Below are positions 46,579 to 55,497 of a DNA stretch of 64,000 nucleotides, in pieces; position 1 is the stretch's first letter; each line of letters begins with the position of its first letter. A program made the translations under genes and the position numbers. Origin of the DNA: Acetobacterium malicum subsp. dehalogenans DSM 11527 (GTDB lineage: Bacteria > Bacillota > Clostridia > Eubacteriales > Eubacteriaceae); assembly GCF_000472665.1 (NCBI RefSeq), contig NZ_AXAC01000012.1, positions 1-64,000 on the forward strand, written 5' to 3'. The notes beneath the pieces were generated by a model. It saw nothing but the letters and a program-made list of their open reading frames with translations. It searched no databases and had not been told where the DNA came from.

Positions 46579-47937
46579 TTACATCAACAGATTTGCGACG
46601 AATGCGAATAACTGTTCTTCCAGTTGCTGTAGTTTCTGGAGCTCGGTACCCGATGCTTTTGGGTTTTCAAGTTGACGCTGTTCAAAACTCTGGTAATATT
46701 TGCTGTCAATACTTCTGCATGACTGGGCCTGATAATCCTCTTTTTTGAACACAGTTCCGACCTGCTCGCCAGGGTTTGAATAAACTCCATAATCCCGGAC
46801 TGTTTCGGTGACGGCGCAGAGATTTTCCATATTGAAATCATCCAGTACCAGGGGTACCTTATCCAAAGCGAAAATATATTTACCGCCTGGTGCCAGAATA
46901 TCAATATATTCTTTGGCCAGATCGATACATTCCTGTTTGGACTTATTCTTTAAATAAGAAATGGGATATAGACCCGAAATGATATGCTTGTTCCCCAGCT
47001 TTTCTTTAATGATCTTGGGATCTCCATACTCAAAGGTTAATTGCGTATTACTTGGCAAATCCTGCAGATAATCCAGATATCGCATCCAGTTGTCTTCACA
47101 GAATACAGATGTGCGAATGCCTGCAGAAGCATGATCTTCACAAAGTTTCAAAAATGAAGGCCACCAGTATTTGGCAAAATCCTTTTCGCGCATAAAGGTT
47201 GGCATATGAAGAGGATACATAACACTGCTATAATCATCAACGATTAGCGGCGTACCCATTTTTTTAACGATGGGATAAACAGCCTCACAGGCGTCCTGGA
47301 GTTTCTCCGGGCATCGCCGGATGTCCATGCTGATTCCTGTAAAACCGCGAAGCTGATCGGCAATAAAATCGAAGGGCGCTTCAGCACCTCCACCGTTTAA
47401 CCCCATCTGACGATAACCATATTTAGCTACCAGTTTCATCATAATGCCGGCACCAGCCATCAGGGAATCATTCTTTCCCAGCAGACCTTTTGCAAAGCTT
47501 AACATGGTATTAAAAGGTTCCTGCGAATTAACGGCTTTATAGTGTCTGGGAATCACCTTCTCGATCAGACAGTCATAGGGTTTTTCAATCAGATAATCAT
47601 ACTCATCTGCTTCCATTCCCATAACTTCCGGATGCTGCATAAACCCATTGGACCCCATCACAAATGATTGCGCTTTAAGCGGTGTATATAACGCCGGGGA
47701 ACGCATATAGGGCATAAAGGGAATCGAATCGCTGAACACGGTTTGACATATTTTATCGCCAGCGTCTTCCAGCATACCGGGATTCCATTGGGCCTCGGCA
47801 AGATCAATGCCGGCATACTGAGCAGTTGGCTCAATACCTAAAAAGATGTTAACCGGAACCCGTTTGGGTATAATACTATCGTTCACATCATCAAAAAGTT
47901 TCGTTCTTTCGGCCTGAATTTTTTTGATATCGACCAT
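46579..47937 (-). CDS. URO-D-family methyltransferase (large form)
   Basis: A 452-residue protein of the uroporphyrinogen decarboxylase/methyltransferase superfamily, resembling the large O-demethylase subfamily of acetogens. Segments such as NIFLGIEPTAQYAGIDLAEA, DPKIIKEKLGNKHIISGLYP and PGGKYIFALDKVPL are typical of the TIM barrel. The HxC...C zinc site of MtaA/MtaB-like enzymes is not seen at its usual place (there the chain reads SVFCEDNW), so the metal site or chemistry may differ. Probably a substrate:corrinoid methyltransferase. Confidence 0.8.
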   Translation of the reverse strand: MVDIKKIQAERTKLFDDVNDSIIPKRVPVNIFLGIEPTAQYAGIDLAEAQWNPGMLEDAGDKICQTVFSDSIPFMPYMRSPALYTPLKAQSFVMGSNGFMQHPEVMGMEADEYDYLIEKPYDCLIEKVIPRHYKAVNSQEPFNTMLSFAKGLLGKNDSLMAGAGIMMKLVAKYGYRQMGLNGGGAEAPFDFIADQLRGFTGISMDIRRCPEKLQDACEAVYPIVKKMGTPLIVDDYSSVMYPLHMPTFMREKDFAKYWWPSFLKLCEDHASAGIRTSVFCEDNWMRYLDYLQDLPSNTQLTFEYGDPKIIKEKLGNKHIISGLYPISYLKNKSKQECIDLAKEYIDILAPGGKYIFALDKVPLVLDDFNMENLCAVTETVRDYGVYSNPGEQVGTVFKKEDYQAQSCRSIDSKYYQSFEQRQLENPKASGTELQKLQQLEEQLFAFVANLLM

Positions 47938-47964
47938 GATTATTTCTCCTTCTTATCTTAAATT

Positions 47965-49134
47965 TCAAACAACTTCGTTGGATTGTTTCGGAAAGGGGTT
48001 AAAGAATATAATCAGCACCCCAATCACGCCGTAGACAATCGCACCAATCATAATGGGGCTGTATACAGCATCACCAGTGATGTTGCCAATAACCAACAGC
48101 CAGGCTGTAGATAAAAAAGATCCCACATTCATCAGCGCCATCATAATCGCAGTTGCAAACGCCACTGACTCCGGTGGTGTGACCATCCCAATAGCCATCA
48201 TGGCTGCTGGCATAGCCGAACAATAGCCAATCCCAGCGATAAACATACTCACACATAAAATCGTAATATTTGGTGAGAAAAATACGCCTACCATACCAAT
48301 GGCAGTGACAATCAGTGAAAAAGTCATGCAATACCGTTTGAATATTTTATACACGGGACCAAAAGCAATCCCTCCAAGCATACATCCTATCGAATAAACC
48401 ACAGCAACCGTTGCTGCGATGGTAGCTTTATCACTCATGGTAGCGCTGATTACCGAGGAGTTCAAAAGCAACGGCATAATCAGGATTCCCATAACTGCAA
48501 ACAAAAGCGATACTGCCCAGGCTTTAGCGGGAATATGTTTCTTGGTTTTTTGAGTTTGTTCATCGACCTGAAGCGGTTGCTCTGGCAAGAAGAAGAGGAT
48601 CAAAACCAGAGGAATAATTGCTAATGCGTGGGTTAAAAACACATAGTTCCATTGTAAATCGGCCAGAAATCCGCCGACGAACTGCATTACCATAGCACCG
48701 CCAAAAGCGATAAAGGTTCCAATTCCCAAAATATTGGCTCGTTTATCTTCGACATATAAGGATGTTACCAGCGGGTTTCCCAACACGGAAAGCCCACCAA
48801 TTGCCAGACCAAATAATGCCCGTGAAACAAGTAGTAATGGAAAGCCATTGATAAAAGTTGGGGCACAGCCGGTTACAATAAACAGAATAATTAAAATGAT
48901 GGCCATTTTTTTGATGCCAATTTTTTTTCCAACCAGCATCCCAACAATAATTGACGCCGGAATCCCCAGAAGTGATGGTAGCGTACTGACAAAGGTAATC
49001 GTTGCCGGTGGAACATCGGAATAGACTTGCATCAGTATGGCAATTGCCGGGGTGATTGCACCAAGGCACATTGTTATCGAAAAAACAGCCATTACTGCCA
49101 GAGTTGTCGTTAATTTCATTTTAGATTCGTTCAA
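47965..49134 (-). CDS. MFS transporter, 12 TM, in the methyltransferase operon
   Basis: A 389-residue major facilitator with about twelve helices. The loop GMLVGKKIGIKK matches MFS motif A. It probably imports the methylated substrate or exports the demethylated product. The likely TTG start overlaps the stop of the URO-D gene upstream by four bases, with AGGTGA before it; an ATG five codons later is possible. Such overlap ties its production to the methyltransferase. Confidence 0.87.
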   Translation of the reverse strand: MNESKMKLTTTLAVMAVFSITMCLGAITPAIAILMQVYSDVPPATITFVSTLPSLLGIPASIIVGMLVGKKIGIKKMAIILIILFIVTGCAPTFINGFPLLLVSRALFGLAIGGLSVLGNPLVTSLYVEDKRANILGIGTFIAFGGAMVMQFVGGFLADLQWNYVFLTHALAIIPLVLILFFLPEQPLQVDEQTQKTKKHIPAKAWAVSLLFAVMGILIMPLLLNSSVISATMSDKATIAATVAVVYSIGCMLGGIAFGPVYKIFKRYCMTFSLIVTAIGMVGVFFSPNITILCVSMFIAGIGYCSAMPAAMMAIGMVTPPESVAFATAIMMALMNVGSFLSTAWLLVIGNITGDAVYSPIMIGAIVYGVIGVLIIFFNPFPKQSNEVV

Positions 49135-50105
49135 TTTTTTTCACCTAATAATTCCTCACCACATTTTTTTATTTCGTCCATTACAATTGGCAGCCACCAG
49201 GTATCCATAGGCCAGAAGAATGACATGTATCTTCCCCCGACTGCTTCTTCTGTTATTTCTTCACGAATCAGCTTTCTCAGCTTTTCTTCGGTTAAATCTT
49301 TAATCGTGTCATAACTTTGATAGCGAGGCGAAACCATGTAGGCCAGCTTGTCACCGGTTAGTTTTTTAACCTTGGCAATGGGATTAATCCCCATACATTG
49401 AACACAATCCACTCCAATATCCACCAGCTCCGGGATAATGGAATCAATCTTTCCACAGCAGTGCAGTTCGAAAATGATACCATTTTTATGACAAGCATCC
49501 ACCGCTTTTTTTATCTGTGGTTTTAACAAACGTCGCCACAAATCCGGTGAAAAGAATAAGTCTTTCTGAGTGCCCCAGTCATCGTGGAAATTAATGACTT
49601 CCACCTTATAATGCTTGACCAATACTTCAATGGACTTTATCTTTACTTCCATAATTTTGTCAAACAGCGCTTCCACTTCTTCGGGCTCGGAAATCATGGC
49701 GCATAATGCATTCTCAAACCCCATTAAGGTATGGAGCCGTTCAAAAGGACCCTCCAACAGCATTAAGTAATTCAGTTTATCCGGGTCAAAGTTATCCACG
49801 CCATCGGCTTTAGCATTTGCTGCCCAATCAATGGCATCCAAATCTGGGAATTTGACGATCTCTCGCCAATCTTCAATTTCCTCAAATAGCGGCGGCTTGG
49901 AAACATCTAAAACGCAGGCCTGGGTTCCCGGGTCAAGAACCCAGTCACATCCGTACCAGTCTTTACCATTTTCATTGTTCGGCGAACGCTCGTCCATACC
50001 GGTAATGCTAAAGACCGGATTAATGTCCAGCATAAAGTCGGGAAAACGTTCCATCGGTTTGTTTTGGTAAAAATTAAGAAAATTTTCACGGGGTGTTAGT
50101 TTCAT
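49131..50105 (-). CDS. URO-D-family corrinoid methyltransferase (MtaA/MtbA-like)
   Basis: A 324-residue TIM-barrel methyltransferase. Zinc-binding candidates are visible: His and Cys in ELHCCGKID and Cys in GVDCVQC. Other typical segments are NFHDDWG and the N-terminal MKLTPRENFLNFYQ. It is the first gene of the operon, directly opposite the PucR-type regulator. Of two adjacent ATGs the second (50105) has the better spacing from AGGAG. Confidence 0.88.
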   Translation of the reverse strand: MKLTPRENFLNFYQNKPMERFPDFMLDINPVFSITGMDERSPNNENGKDWYGCDWVLDPGTQACVLDVSKPPLFEEIEDWREIVKFPDLDAIDWAANAKADGVDNFDPDKLNYLMLLEGPFERLHTLMGFENALCAMISEPEEVEALFDKIMEVKIKSIEVLVKHYKVEVINFHDDWGTQKDLFFSPDLWRRLLKPQIKKAVDACHKNGIIFELHCCGKIDSIIPELVDIGVDCVQCMGINPIAKVKKLTGDKLAYMVSPRYQSYDTIKDLTEEKLRKLIREEITEEAVGGRYMSFFWPMDTWWLPIVMDEIKKCGEELLGEKN

Positions 50106-50138
50106 CATTACGCTCCTTTTTTTTATTATTTTACGATT

Positions 50139-50167
50139 ATTCTATCTTTAACTGTGATCCTTTACAA
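50139..50167 (-). promoter_or_regulatory. Likely promoter of the methyltransferase operon
   Basis: Minus-strand TTGTAA (50162-50167), 17-base spacer, TAGAAT (50139-50144). The weak -35 suits activator-dependent expression by the divergent PucR-type protein. Confidence 0.5.
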
Positions 50168-50314
50168 TCCGCATTATGTTGGTGATTTCTCTTTGAAACA
50201 CGATGATTTGTAGTGTCATAATTCTGATCAATTTTTATTTATTCTAGTTAAAATGATGTCGTTGCATTCGTTTACAGTGATGTTATCGAATTGTTTTAAA
50301 CTGTTTTAGTCTAA

Positions 50315-50329
50315 AATAGTCCAACTATT
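50315..50329. promoter_or_regulatory. Inverted repeat in the divergent PucR/methyltransferase region
   Basis: AATAGT-CCA-ACTATT is a perfect six-base-arm inverted repeat, about 23 bases upstream of the pucR-type -35 box. It is a candidate binding site for the regulator. Confidence 0.4.
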
Positions 50330-50351
50330 CTAAATGAACTATCACTCTCAG

Positions 50352-50380
50352 TTGACTCTTTTCATGATTTGTACTACAAT
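50352..50380 (+). promoter_or_regulatory. Promoter of the PucR-type gene
   Basis: TTGACT (50352-50357), a 17-base spacer and TACAAT (50375-50380). Confidence 0.8.
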
Positions 50381-50428
50381 TTGTCATAGATCAATATGTC
50401 AGTTCTAAAAAAGGGGTGAAATCGCAAA

Positions 50429-51946
50429 ATGAATCTTATTACTGAAATAGTTTATAATAAATTATCTCATCATTATTCGATTAAAAAGTCGTGGCCTTTT
50501 AAAAACGCCATCCTAAAAAGCCCGCTGCTATATGCAGGAGGCTTTTTGAAAGAACATTATCTCTATGTGATGACGGCATCGGATATTAACAAACAAAAAA
50601 AACTGCCTGCAAATCTGGCAATTATTTGCCTTGGGGATCTGGAACTGGATGAAACAATGATTGATTTAATGTGTGTCCCTGAAAACACTGATTTAAGGAC
50701 ACTTTTTAATGATGTTCAGAATATTTTTACGGAATATGATGAATGGGATGACTTGCTGAATGACCTTTCCTATGACTATGATGGCATAAAAAATATTTTA
50801 ATTGCCAGTCGCAGCGTTTTAAATGGAACCCTTGTGATTGCTGATGTCTTTTTTAATATCGTCGCATATACCAAGGATTTTCTTCGCAACGATGAATATA
50901 TCGATGCGTCAGAACCCCATCGAGCGCCGCCAAACATTATCAAAATTTTGCTTGAAGATTCTGAATTGACGCAACTCGAAGCCCTAACTGAGGTCTTTAT
51001 TTATCACGATTATAATCATGGCACATCACTTTGTTTCAATATTTTTAAAAATCAGCAATACTATGCCAGACTGATGCTATTGAAAGAAAACTTTGACTAC
51101 CAGCAGGAACATTTTTTTCTGCTTGAGCATATCGGAAAAAAGCTGAACCGCATTTTTGCTCAAGTGTCGACTTTTTCACTTCCAGTCCCTATTTATAATA
51201 ATCTCCGTTTAGTGATTAACGATCTTCTTGGCGAACAGCATTTCGATTTGTCGGTGATTAAACAATCCCTGGAAAAAGTTGACTGGTTAATTGACCAGGA
51301 TTATCAGTTCATTTATATCAAGCCCTACTTCCAAAATCAGCACTTTCCCAACGCCGCCTATCTTTGCAGTCAACTGGAACAAATGTGGCCAAATTCTTGT
51401 GCTAACGAAATGGATGGAAATATAGTTGTTGTCATCAATGTGACTCTAGGAACAACGCCAAACACACTCTTTAGAGATCTCGCCGTCTTCCTACGCGATG
51501 GTCTATTCAAAGCTGGTATCAGCCGCTGTTTTAATGGTATTCTCAACCTTAAATCTGGCTATCACCAGGCCGTTTCAGCTCTGGAAATCGGAAACATTAA
51601 AAATGAAATGTTCTGGTATTATCAATTTGATGATTATATTCTTGATTTTATCATTACCAATTCAGTGAATTTGATCAGCTCAGAATCACTTTGCCATCAT
51701 GGTTTATTGACCCTGATCCGATTTGATGAAGAAAAGCATACCGATTATTACAATACTTTAAAGACCTTTATGACAGAAAAATACAATTCCACCCATGCCG
51801 CAGAAAAACTCTATATACACCGAACAACCCTAATTGACCGTATTGTTAAAATTCAGGAAATCGGAAAAATTAACTTGGATGACTGGAATCAACGAATTCA
51901 GCTAATGCTTTCGTTTGAGATATTAGAACATAATAAACCAAAATGA
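50429..51946 (+). CDS. PucR-type transcriptional regulator
   Basis: A 505-residue regulator with a long N-terminal sensory region (two poorly conserved domains, about 1-270) and a GGDEF-like/CdaR central part. The C-terminal PucR helix-turn-helix is at about 455-500 (YNSTHAAEKLYIHRTTLIDRI). Regulators of this type are linked to methyltransferase operons in acetogens and probably activate on sensing the methyl donor. GGGGTGA lies before the ATG. It is divergent from the whole 11-kb operon. Confidence 0.88.
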   Translation: MNLITEIVYNKLSHHYSIKKSWPFKNAILKSPLLYAGGFLKEHYLYVMTASDINKQKKLPANLAIICLGDLELDETMIDLMCVPENTDLRTLFNDVQNIFTEYDEWDDLLNDLSYDYDGIKNILIASRSVLNGTLVIADVFFNIVAYTKDFLRNDEYIDASEPHRAPPNIIKILLEDSELTQLEALTEVFIYHDYNHGTSLCFNIFKNQQYYARLMLLKENFDYQQEHFFLLEHIGKKLNRIFAQVSTFSLPVPIYNNLRLVINDLLGEQHFDLSVIKQSLEKVDWLIDQDYQFIYIKPYFQNQHFPNAAYLCSQLEQMWPNSCANEMDGNIVVVINVTLGTTPNTLFRDLAVFLRDGLFKAGISRCFNGILNLKSGYHQAVSALEIGNIKNEMFWYYQFDDYILDFIITNSVNLISSESLCHHGLLTLIRFDEEKHTDYYNTLKTFMTEKYNSTHAAEKLYIHRTTLIDRIVKIQEIGKINLDDWNQRIQLMLSFEILEHNKPK

Positions 51947-52320
51947 TCACCATCAATCATTTATTAAATTTGATTTATAAAAAAATGAACGACCTGGAAT
52001 TTGATGTATCGTCCAAAGGAGAACTCTATTTATGATGATTAATCCGTCGGAGTTCAGTCAAACCAAATTGTATCAGCTTGTCTTTTTTCGTGAATTATAA
52101 AATGATTGTCTATCGATCACTCCTGCTAATCAATTTTTATGCTTAAGATATTTAGTAAATTAACTACTTCTGGAAATGAAAATCTAGCACATATATAAGT
52201 TTTTAATTCTTCCTATTCATAAGCAACCAATACCCATTCAGAATAAAAGAACCGATAAAGCCTTCATTCAGTACTATCATCTGATGGTAATCTTTCTACA
52301 TTCAGCAGCTCCAGAAAATC
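51947..52320 (+). other. Intergenic stretch after the PucR-type gene, no gene seen
   Basis: AT-rich sequence with frequent stops in all frames. No terminator with a clear T-run follows the PucR-type stop, and no riboswitch or repeat was recognised. Confidence 0.5.
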
Positions 52321-52521
52321 ATGGATAAACAGATCATTTTTTCGTTCAAGATCAGAACCGAATTGAAAGAATTATTATCTCCCATTCACATCCAGATCAT
52401 TGGTTTGGGAATGAATTCTTTCAGCAAAACACAAATTTATAGTCAGTCCATGCTTGGAAAATATCCCGAATTTAAAGCCCCAGTTTTAGTTCAACTGTGT
52501 TCAGACTATATGTTTAATTAG
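52321..52521 (+). CDS. Short ORF, possible gene remnant
   Basis: A 66-codon frame with protein-like composition (IRTELKELLSPIHIQIIGLG, then PEFKAPVLVQLCSDYMF), open ten codons further upstream without a start. A good terminator follows 38 bases downstream, which supports its having been the end of a real gene. It may be the tail of a decayed regulator. No ribosome site is seen before the ATG. Confidence 0.35.
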   Translation: MDKQIIFSFKIRTELKELLSPIHIQIIGLGMNSFSKTQIYSQSMLGKYPEFKAPVLVQLCSDYMFN

Positions 52522-52559
52522 ATTTATCAAACCATCCGATAATCTTTTTACAAAAAAGC

Positions 52560-52588
52560 AAAGCACTGATGAGTCTGGTCAGTGCTTT
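52560..52588 (+). terminator. Terminator after the short ORF
   Basis: AAAGCACTGA (52560-52569) pairs with TCAGTGCTTT (52579-52588), nine-base loop, followed by ACTTTTA. Confidence 0.8.
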
Positions 52589-52636
52589 ACTTTTACCCTG
52601 TATGTGCAATTGAAATATTATATCAGTTACTCTTTG

Positions 52637-52783
52637 TCATTTTTTAACTGATTGTCGGATTTCTTCATGGTAAAAGTAGTTGATGATGATTGGTTTGCCT
52701 GTCAGATTTTCTTGAAAGGGTTTATCTGACTCAATATATATATCGGCTTTGAATCTAATCGAGTCCCCTTTTTTTAGCCGTTA
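52637..52783 (-). pseudogene. Possible C-terminal gene fragment
   Basis: A 47-codon open stretch between stops ends at TGA (52637-52639). It reads KKGDSIRFKADIYIESDKPF and ends INYFYHEEIRQSVKK. It has no start codon and no recognised family; the protein-like charge pattern is the only support, so chance is possible. Confidence 0.25.
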
Positions 52784-52814
52784 GATTGGATCCACGCCGG
52801 GTGCACCGCCAAAT

Positions 52815-52845
52815 AAAAAAACAGGGTTCGAGACCCTGTTTTTTA
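52815..52845. terminator. Bidirectional terminator of the ubiD operon
   Basis: ACAGGGT (52821-52827) and ACCCTGT (52833-52839) with A-runs and T-runs on both sides, immediately after the lpdD-type stop. Confidence 0.9.
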
Positions 52846-53208
52846 TCATTCTTTCTGATTCATCTTTTCTTTAATGATTTTTAAAACTTGAACCATCCCT
52901 ATATCCGCATTAGCAATAACCTCAGCAATTTCTTCCCGGGTAATATCGTCCAGATGGAATCCGGCTACCACGGTGCAGACACAATGAAATGTTTGCGACA
53001 CTTTTTTTGCCACCGGAATCGCCAGGGCATCGTCTTTATGGGACTGGGGGGTGTAGCTGCTCAACCGGCCATCATCGCCAATGGCGGTACAGCCGATATG
53101 GGCGTCCCCGCCGGTTAAGAGAATCAGCCAATCATTGCCGACGGGCGTAAGCTCATAAGTCAGCGCCGTTTTTCCGGTGCCCTGAATCAGTTTGATGCGC
53201 TCACTCAT
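52846..53208 (-). CDS. LpdD-like small protein (prenylated-flavin chaperone family)
   Basis: A 120-residue soluble protein matching the small D subunit of UbiD-type decarboxylase systems (LpdD/VdcD-like), now described as a prenyl-FMN chaperone. It has the typical IGCTAIGDDGRLSSY and CVCTVVAGFHLDDITREEI. The ATG at 53208 overlaps the ubiX stop by eight bases, so it is coupled to UbiX synthesis. Last gene of the operon, just before a terminator. Confidence 0.8.
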   Translation of the reverse strand: MSERIKLIQGTGKTALTYELTPVGNDWLILLTGGDAHIGCTAIGDDGRLSSYTPQSHKDDALAIPVAKKVSQTFHCVCTVVAGFHLDDITREEIAEVIANADIGMVQVLKIIKEKMNQKE

Positions 53209-53770
53209 GGCCGTCCTCATGACCCCAGCGGATAAACAGATTGTGGGGAATCTTTAGCATATCGAAGACTTTGCCGACACTCTGGTTGATTATTTCATCA
53301 ATGGATTGGGGTTTGTGGTAAAAGCCCGGCATCGGCGGCAGAATAATGCCACCGGCCTCGGTTACGGCGGTCATATTGCGCAGATGAATCAGGGTCAGCG
53401 GTGTTTCCCGGACCATCAAAATTAGCGGTTTGCGTTCCTTCAAGGCCACATCGCCGATCCGGACGATCAGGTTATCGCTGAAGCCGTTGGCAATCCCGGC
53501 CAGGGTTTTCATGCTGCAGGGTGCAATCACGGTAGCGTCGATGCCATAGGAACCACTGGATACGGCCGCCGCCATATCCCGGCTGTCGTAGACACAGTCG
53601 GCCAGTGACAACACGTAATCCTCGGTATAACTGGTTTCCAGGCCAATGGTTTTGCTGCCCCATTCGCTGAGGATCAGCGAAACATGGTGTTCAGTCGCCT
53701 TTAAGGCTTCGAGCAGCCGGATGCCATAAACGACACCGGATGCCCCGGTAATTCCCACTGCAATTTTCAT
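53201..53770 (-). CDS. ubiX: UbiX-family flavin prenyltransferase
   Basis: A 189-residue flavoprotein that prenylates FMN to make the cofactor of UbiD decarboxylases. It has the nucleotide site GITGASGVVYG at the N-terminus, SSGSYGIDATVIAPCSMKTL, and the C-terminal RETPLTLIHLRNM. Its ATG shares one base with the hyuB stop. It supplies prFMN to the UbiD protein of the same operon. Confidence 0.95.
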   Translation of the reverse strand: MKIAVGITGASGVVYGIRLLEALKATEHHVSLILSEWGSKTIGLETSYTEDYVLSLADCVYDSRDMAAAVSSGSYGIDATVIAPCSMKTLAGIANGFSDNLIVRIGDVALKERKPLILMVRETPLTLIHLRNMTAVTEAGGIILPPMPGFYHKPQSIDEIINQSVGKVFDMLKIPHNLFIRWGHEDGHE

Positions 53771-55497
53771 CAAGATTTTCTCCGTTTTTCTGTTTTTTCA
53801 AAATCGATGCCGGTTTCATTGATGATGACCCCGTAAACTGCTTCGGCGGTTTCTTTGGAAATAATCTCATCCAACACGTCATCATAAACTTTTTGCGGGG
53901 CCCGTTTCATGGGTTCGCCCCAACCGCCGCCGCTGCTGGTGTTCAGATAAATCCGATCACCTTTCACTGCATGGCGGGGGGCTTCCTTGCTTTCCATGAT
54001 GATTTCCTCACCGTCATGAAAAAAAACGCTGCGGTTCAGGCTGCCCGGATGACCGCCCCGGAGGCCGTAGGGGGCAAATTTAATGCCGTCGCCAAAATTG
54101 ACCACATCGCCCTTTTCAGCAGTGATCTCAAAAGCATATTTCATGCCGCAGCCACCCCGATATTCGCCGGCGCCGGCGGTGTCATTATCCATCTCATGAT
54201 GCAGGGTAATATGGGGGTACTGCACTTCGTTAGACTCAATATTCGGGGCCTTGACCCCGCCAAAATTCGATAAGGTCGCCATATAGGGTTTACCGTCATG
54301 GCCGGCCATGGCCCCGCCGCTACCCAGCGAACAGAAGGAAAAGCCGACATAGTAACGGTCATTCCGGGGATCCACCCCATAAAAAGATGGTCCCAGATAA
54401 CGATGGTAGCCGGCCGATACCCGGCCTGACTGGGCCTGATCCAGGGCTTTAAAAATCGTTCCGATGATTTCGCTGGCCGGGGTCAGGGTACACAGCGTCA
54501 TTGGCGCCGGGAGCCTGGGATTGACCAGCGAACCCTCGGGCAGATTGACCTCAATGCAGCGAAAAGCACCGCTGTTCCGGGGTATGTCTTTGCCCAGAAA
54601 CCATAAGGCCGCGATACCAGAAGCGCAGGTAGCCGTCACCACCGAGGTGTTGATAAAGCCTTTGACCTGGGCGTCGGTGCCGGAAAAATCGACCAGCATC
54701 CGGTCACCGGTGATGGTCACCGCCACGGCGATTTTGACCGGTTCGGTTTGAAAACCGTCATCATCTATATAATCGACGGCGGTATAGGTGCCGTCCGGCG
54801 TGGCAGCAATCCGCTGACGGGTCAGCGTTTCGGTCTGAATCAATGACTCTGTCACCGCTTTCTTAACGGTGGCCACCGAATAGGTGCTTAACATCTCTTT
54901 GATCCGTCGAGCCGCCAGCCGGTTGGAACCGATCTGGGCCAGAAAGTCGCTGGTGAGCATCTCCGGATTTCGGGTATTCAGGCGAATCAGTTCCAGCACG
55001 TCGGTAATCATTTCGTTGTTTTTCATCAGCCGGGTCGGTGGAATCCGCAGCCCTTCCTGAAAGATCTCCGTCGCCTTGGGGTTATAACTGCCGGCGGTGG
55101 AACCGCCGATGTCGCCGTGATGAGCCCGGCTGACACAGAAGAACAACAGCTCGTCCTGATAAAATACCGGGGTAATGATGCCGATATCCGGCAGATGATT
55201 GCCGCCGTCATAGGGATCGTTGATGATAAAAACATCACCGTCTTCGATGGCTCCGCCGAATTTCCGCAGCACCGCTTTGACACTGAAAGACCCGGCGGTG
55301 GCTAGAATCGGAATGCCACTAAGTTGGGAGACCAGTTCCCCGGCCGCGTCGCAGATACAGCAGGCAAAATCACAGGCTTCGGCAAAAATCGGGGAATGGG
55401 CCGAACGCTCCAGGGCGATCCCCATTTCGCTGGTGATGCTGTCGAGCCGGTTCATAATGACGGTCCGGTTAATAATATCGTCAGTTCGCTGATTCAT
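53770..55497 (-). CDS. Hydantoinase B/oxoprolinase-family subunit
   Basis: A 575-residue HyuB/AcxB-like protein. Typical segments are RSAHSPIFAEACDFACCICD, FIINDPYDGGNHLPDI, the N-terminal HGDIGG, and the C-terminal GGGWGEP. Members pair with HyuA to form ATP-dependent hydantoinases, oxoprolinases or acetone/acetophenone carboxylases. The ATG at 55497 with AGGAGG lies inside the end of hyuA (17-base overlap). Confidence 0.9.
   Translation of the reverse strand: MNQRTDDIINRTVIMNRLDSITSEMGIALERSAHSPIFAEACDFACCICDAAGELVSQLSGIPILATAGSFSVKAVLRKFGGAIEDGDVFIINDPYDGGNHLPDIGIITPVFYQDELLFFCVSRAHHGDIGGSTAGSYNPKATEIFQEGLRIPPTRLMKNNEMITDVLELIRLNTRNPEMLTSDFLAQIGSNRLAARRIKEMLSTYSVATVKKAVTESLIQTETLTRQRIAATPDGTYTAVDYIDDDGFQTEPVKIAVAVTITGDRMLVDFSGTDAQVKGFINTSVVTATCASGIAALWFLGKDIPRNSGAFRCIEVNLPEGSLVNPRLPAPMTLCTLTPASEIIGTIFKALDQAQSGRVSAGYHRYLGPSFYGVDPRNDRYYVGFSFCSLGSGGAMAGHDGKPYMATLSNFGGVKAPNIESNEVQYPHITLHHEMDNDTAGAGEYRGGCGMKYAFEITAEKGDVVNFGDGIKFAPYGLRGGHPGSLNRSVFFHDGEEIIMESKEAPRHAVKGDRIYLNTSSGGGWGEPMKRAPQKVYDDVLDEIISKETAEAVYGVIINETGIDFEKTEKRRKS

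Noticed and set aside
52821-52839. T-arm-like GGGTTCGAGACCC, suggesting a tRNA end
   Set aside because: No acceptor, D or anticodon arm can be built around it. Flanking A- and T-runs make it a terminator.
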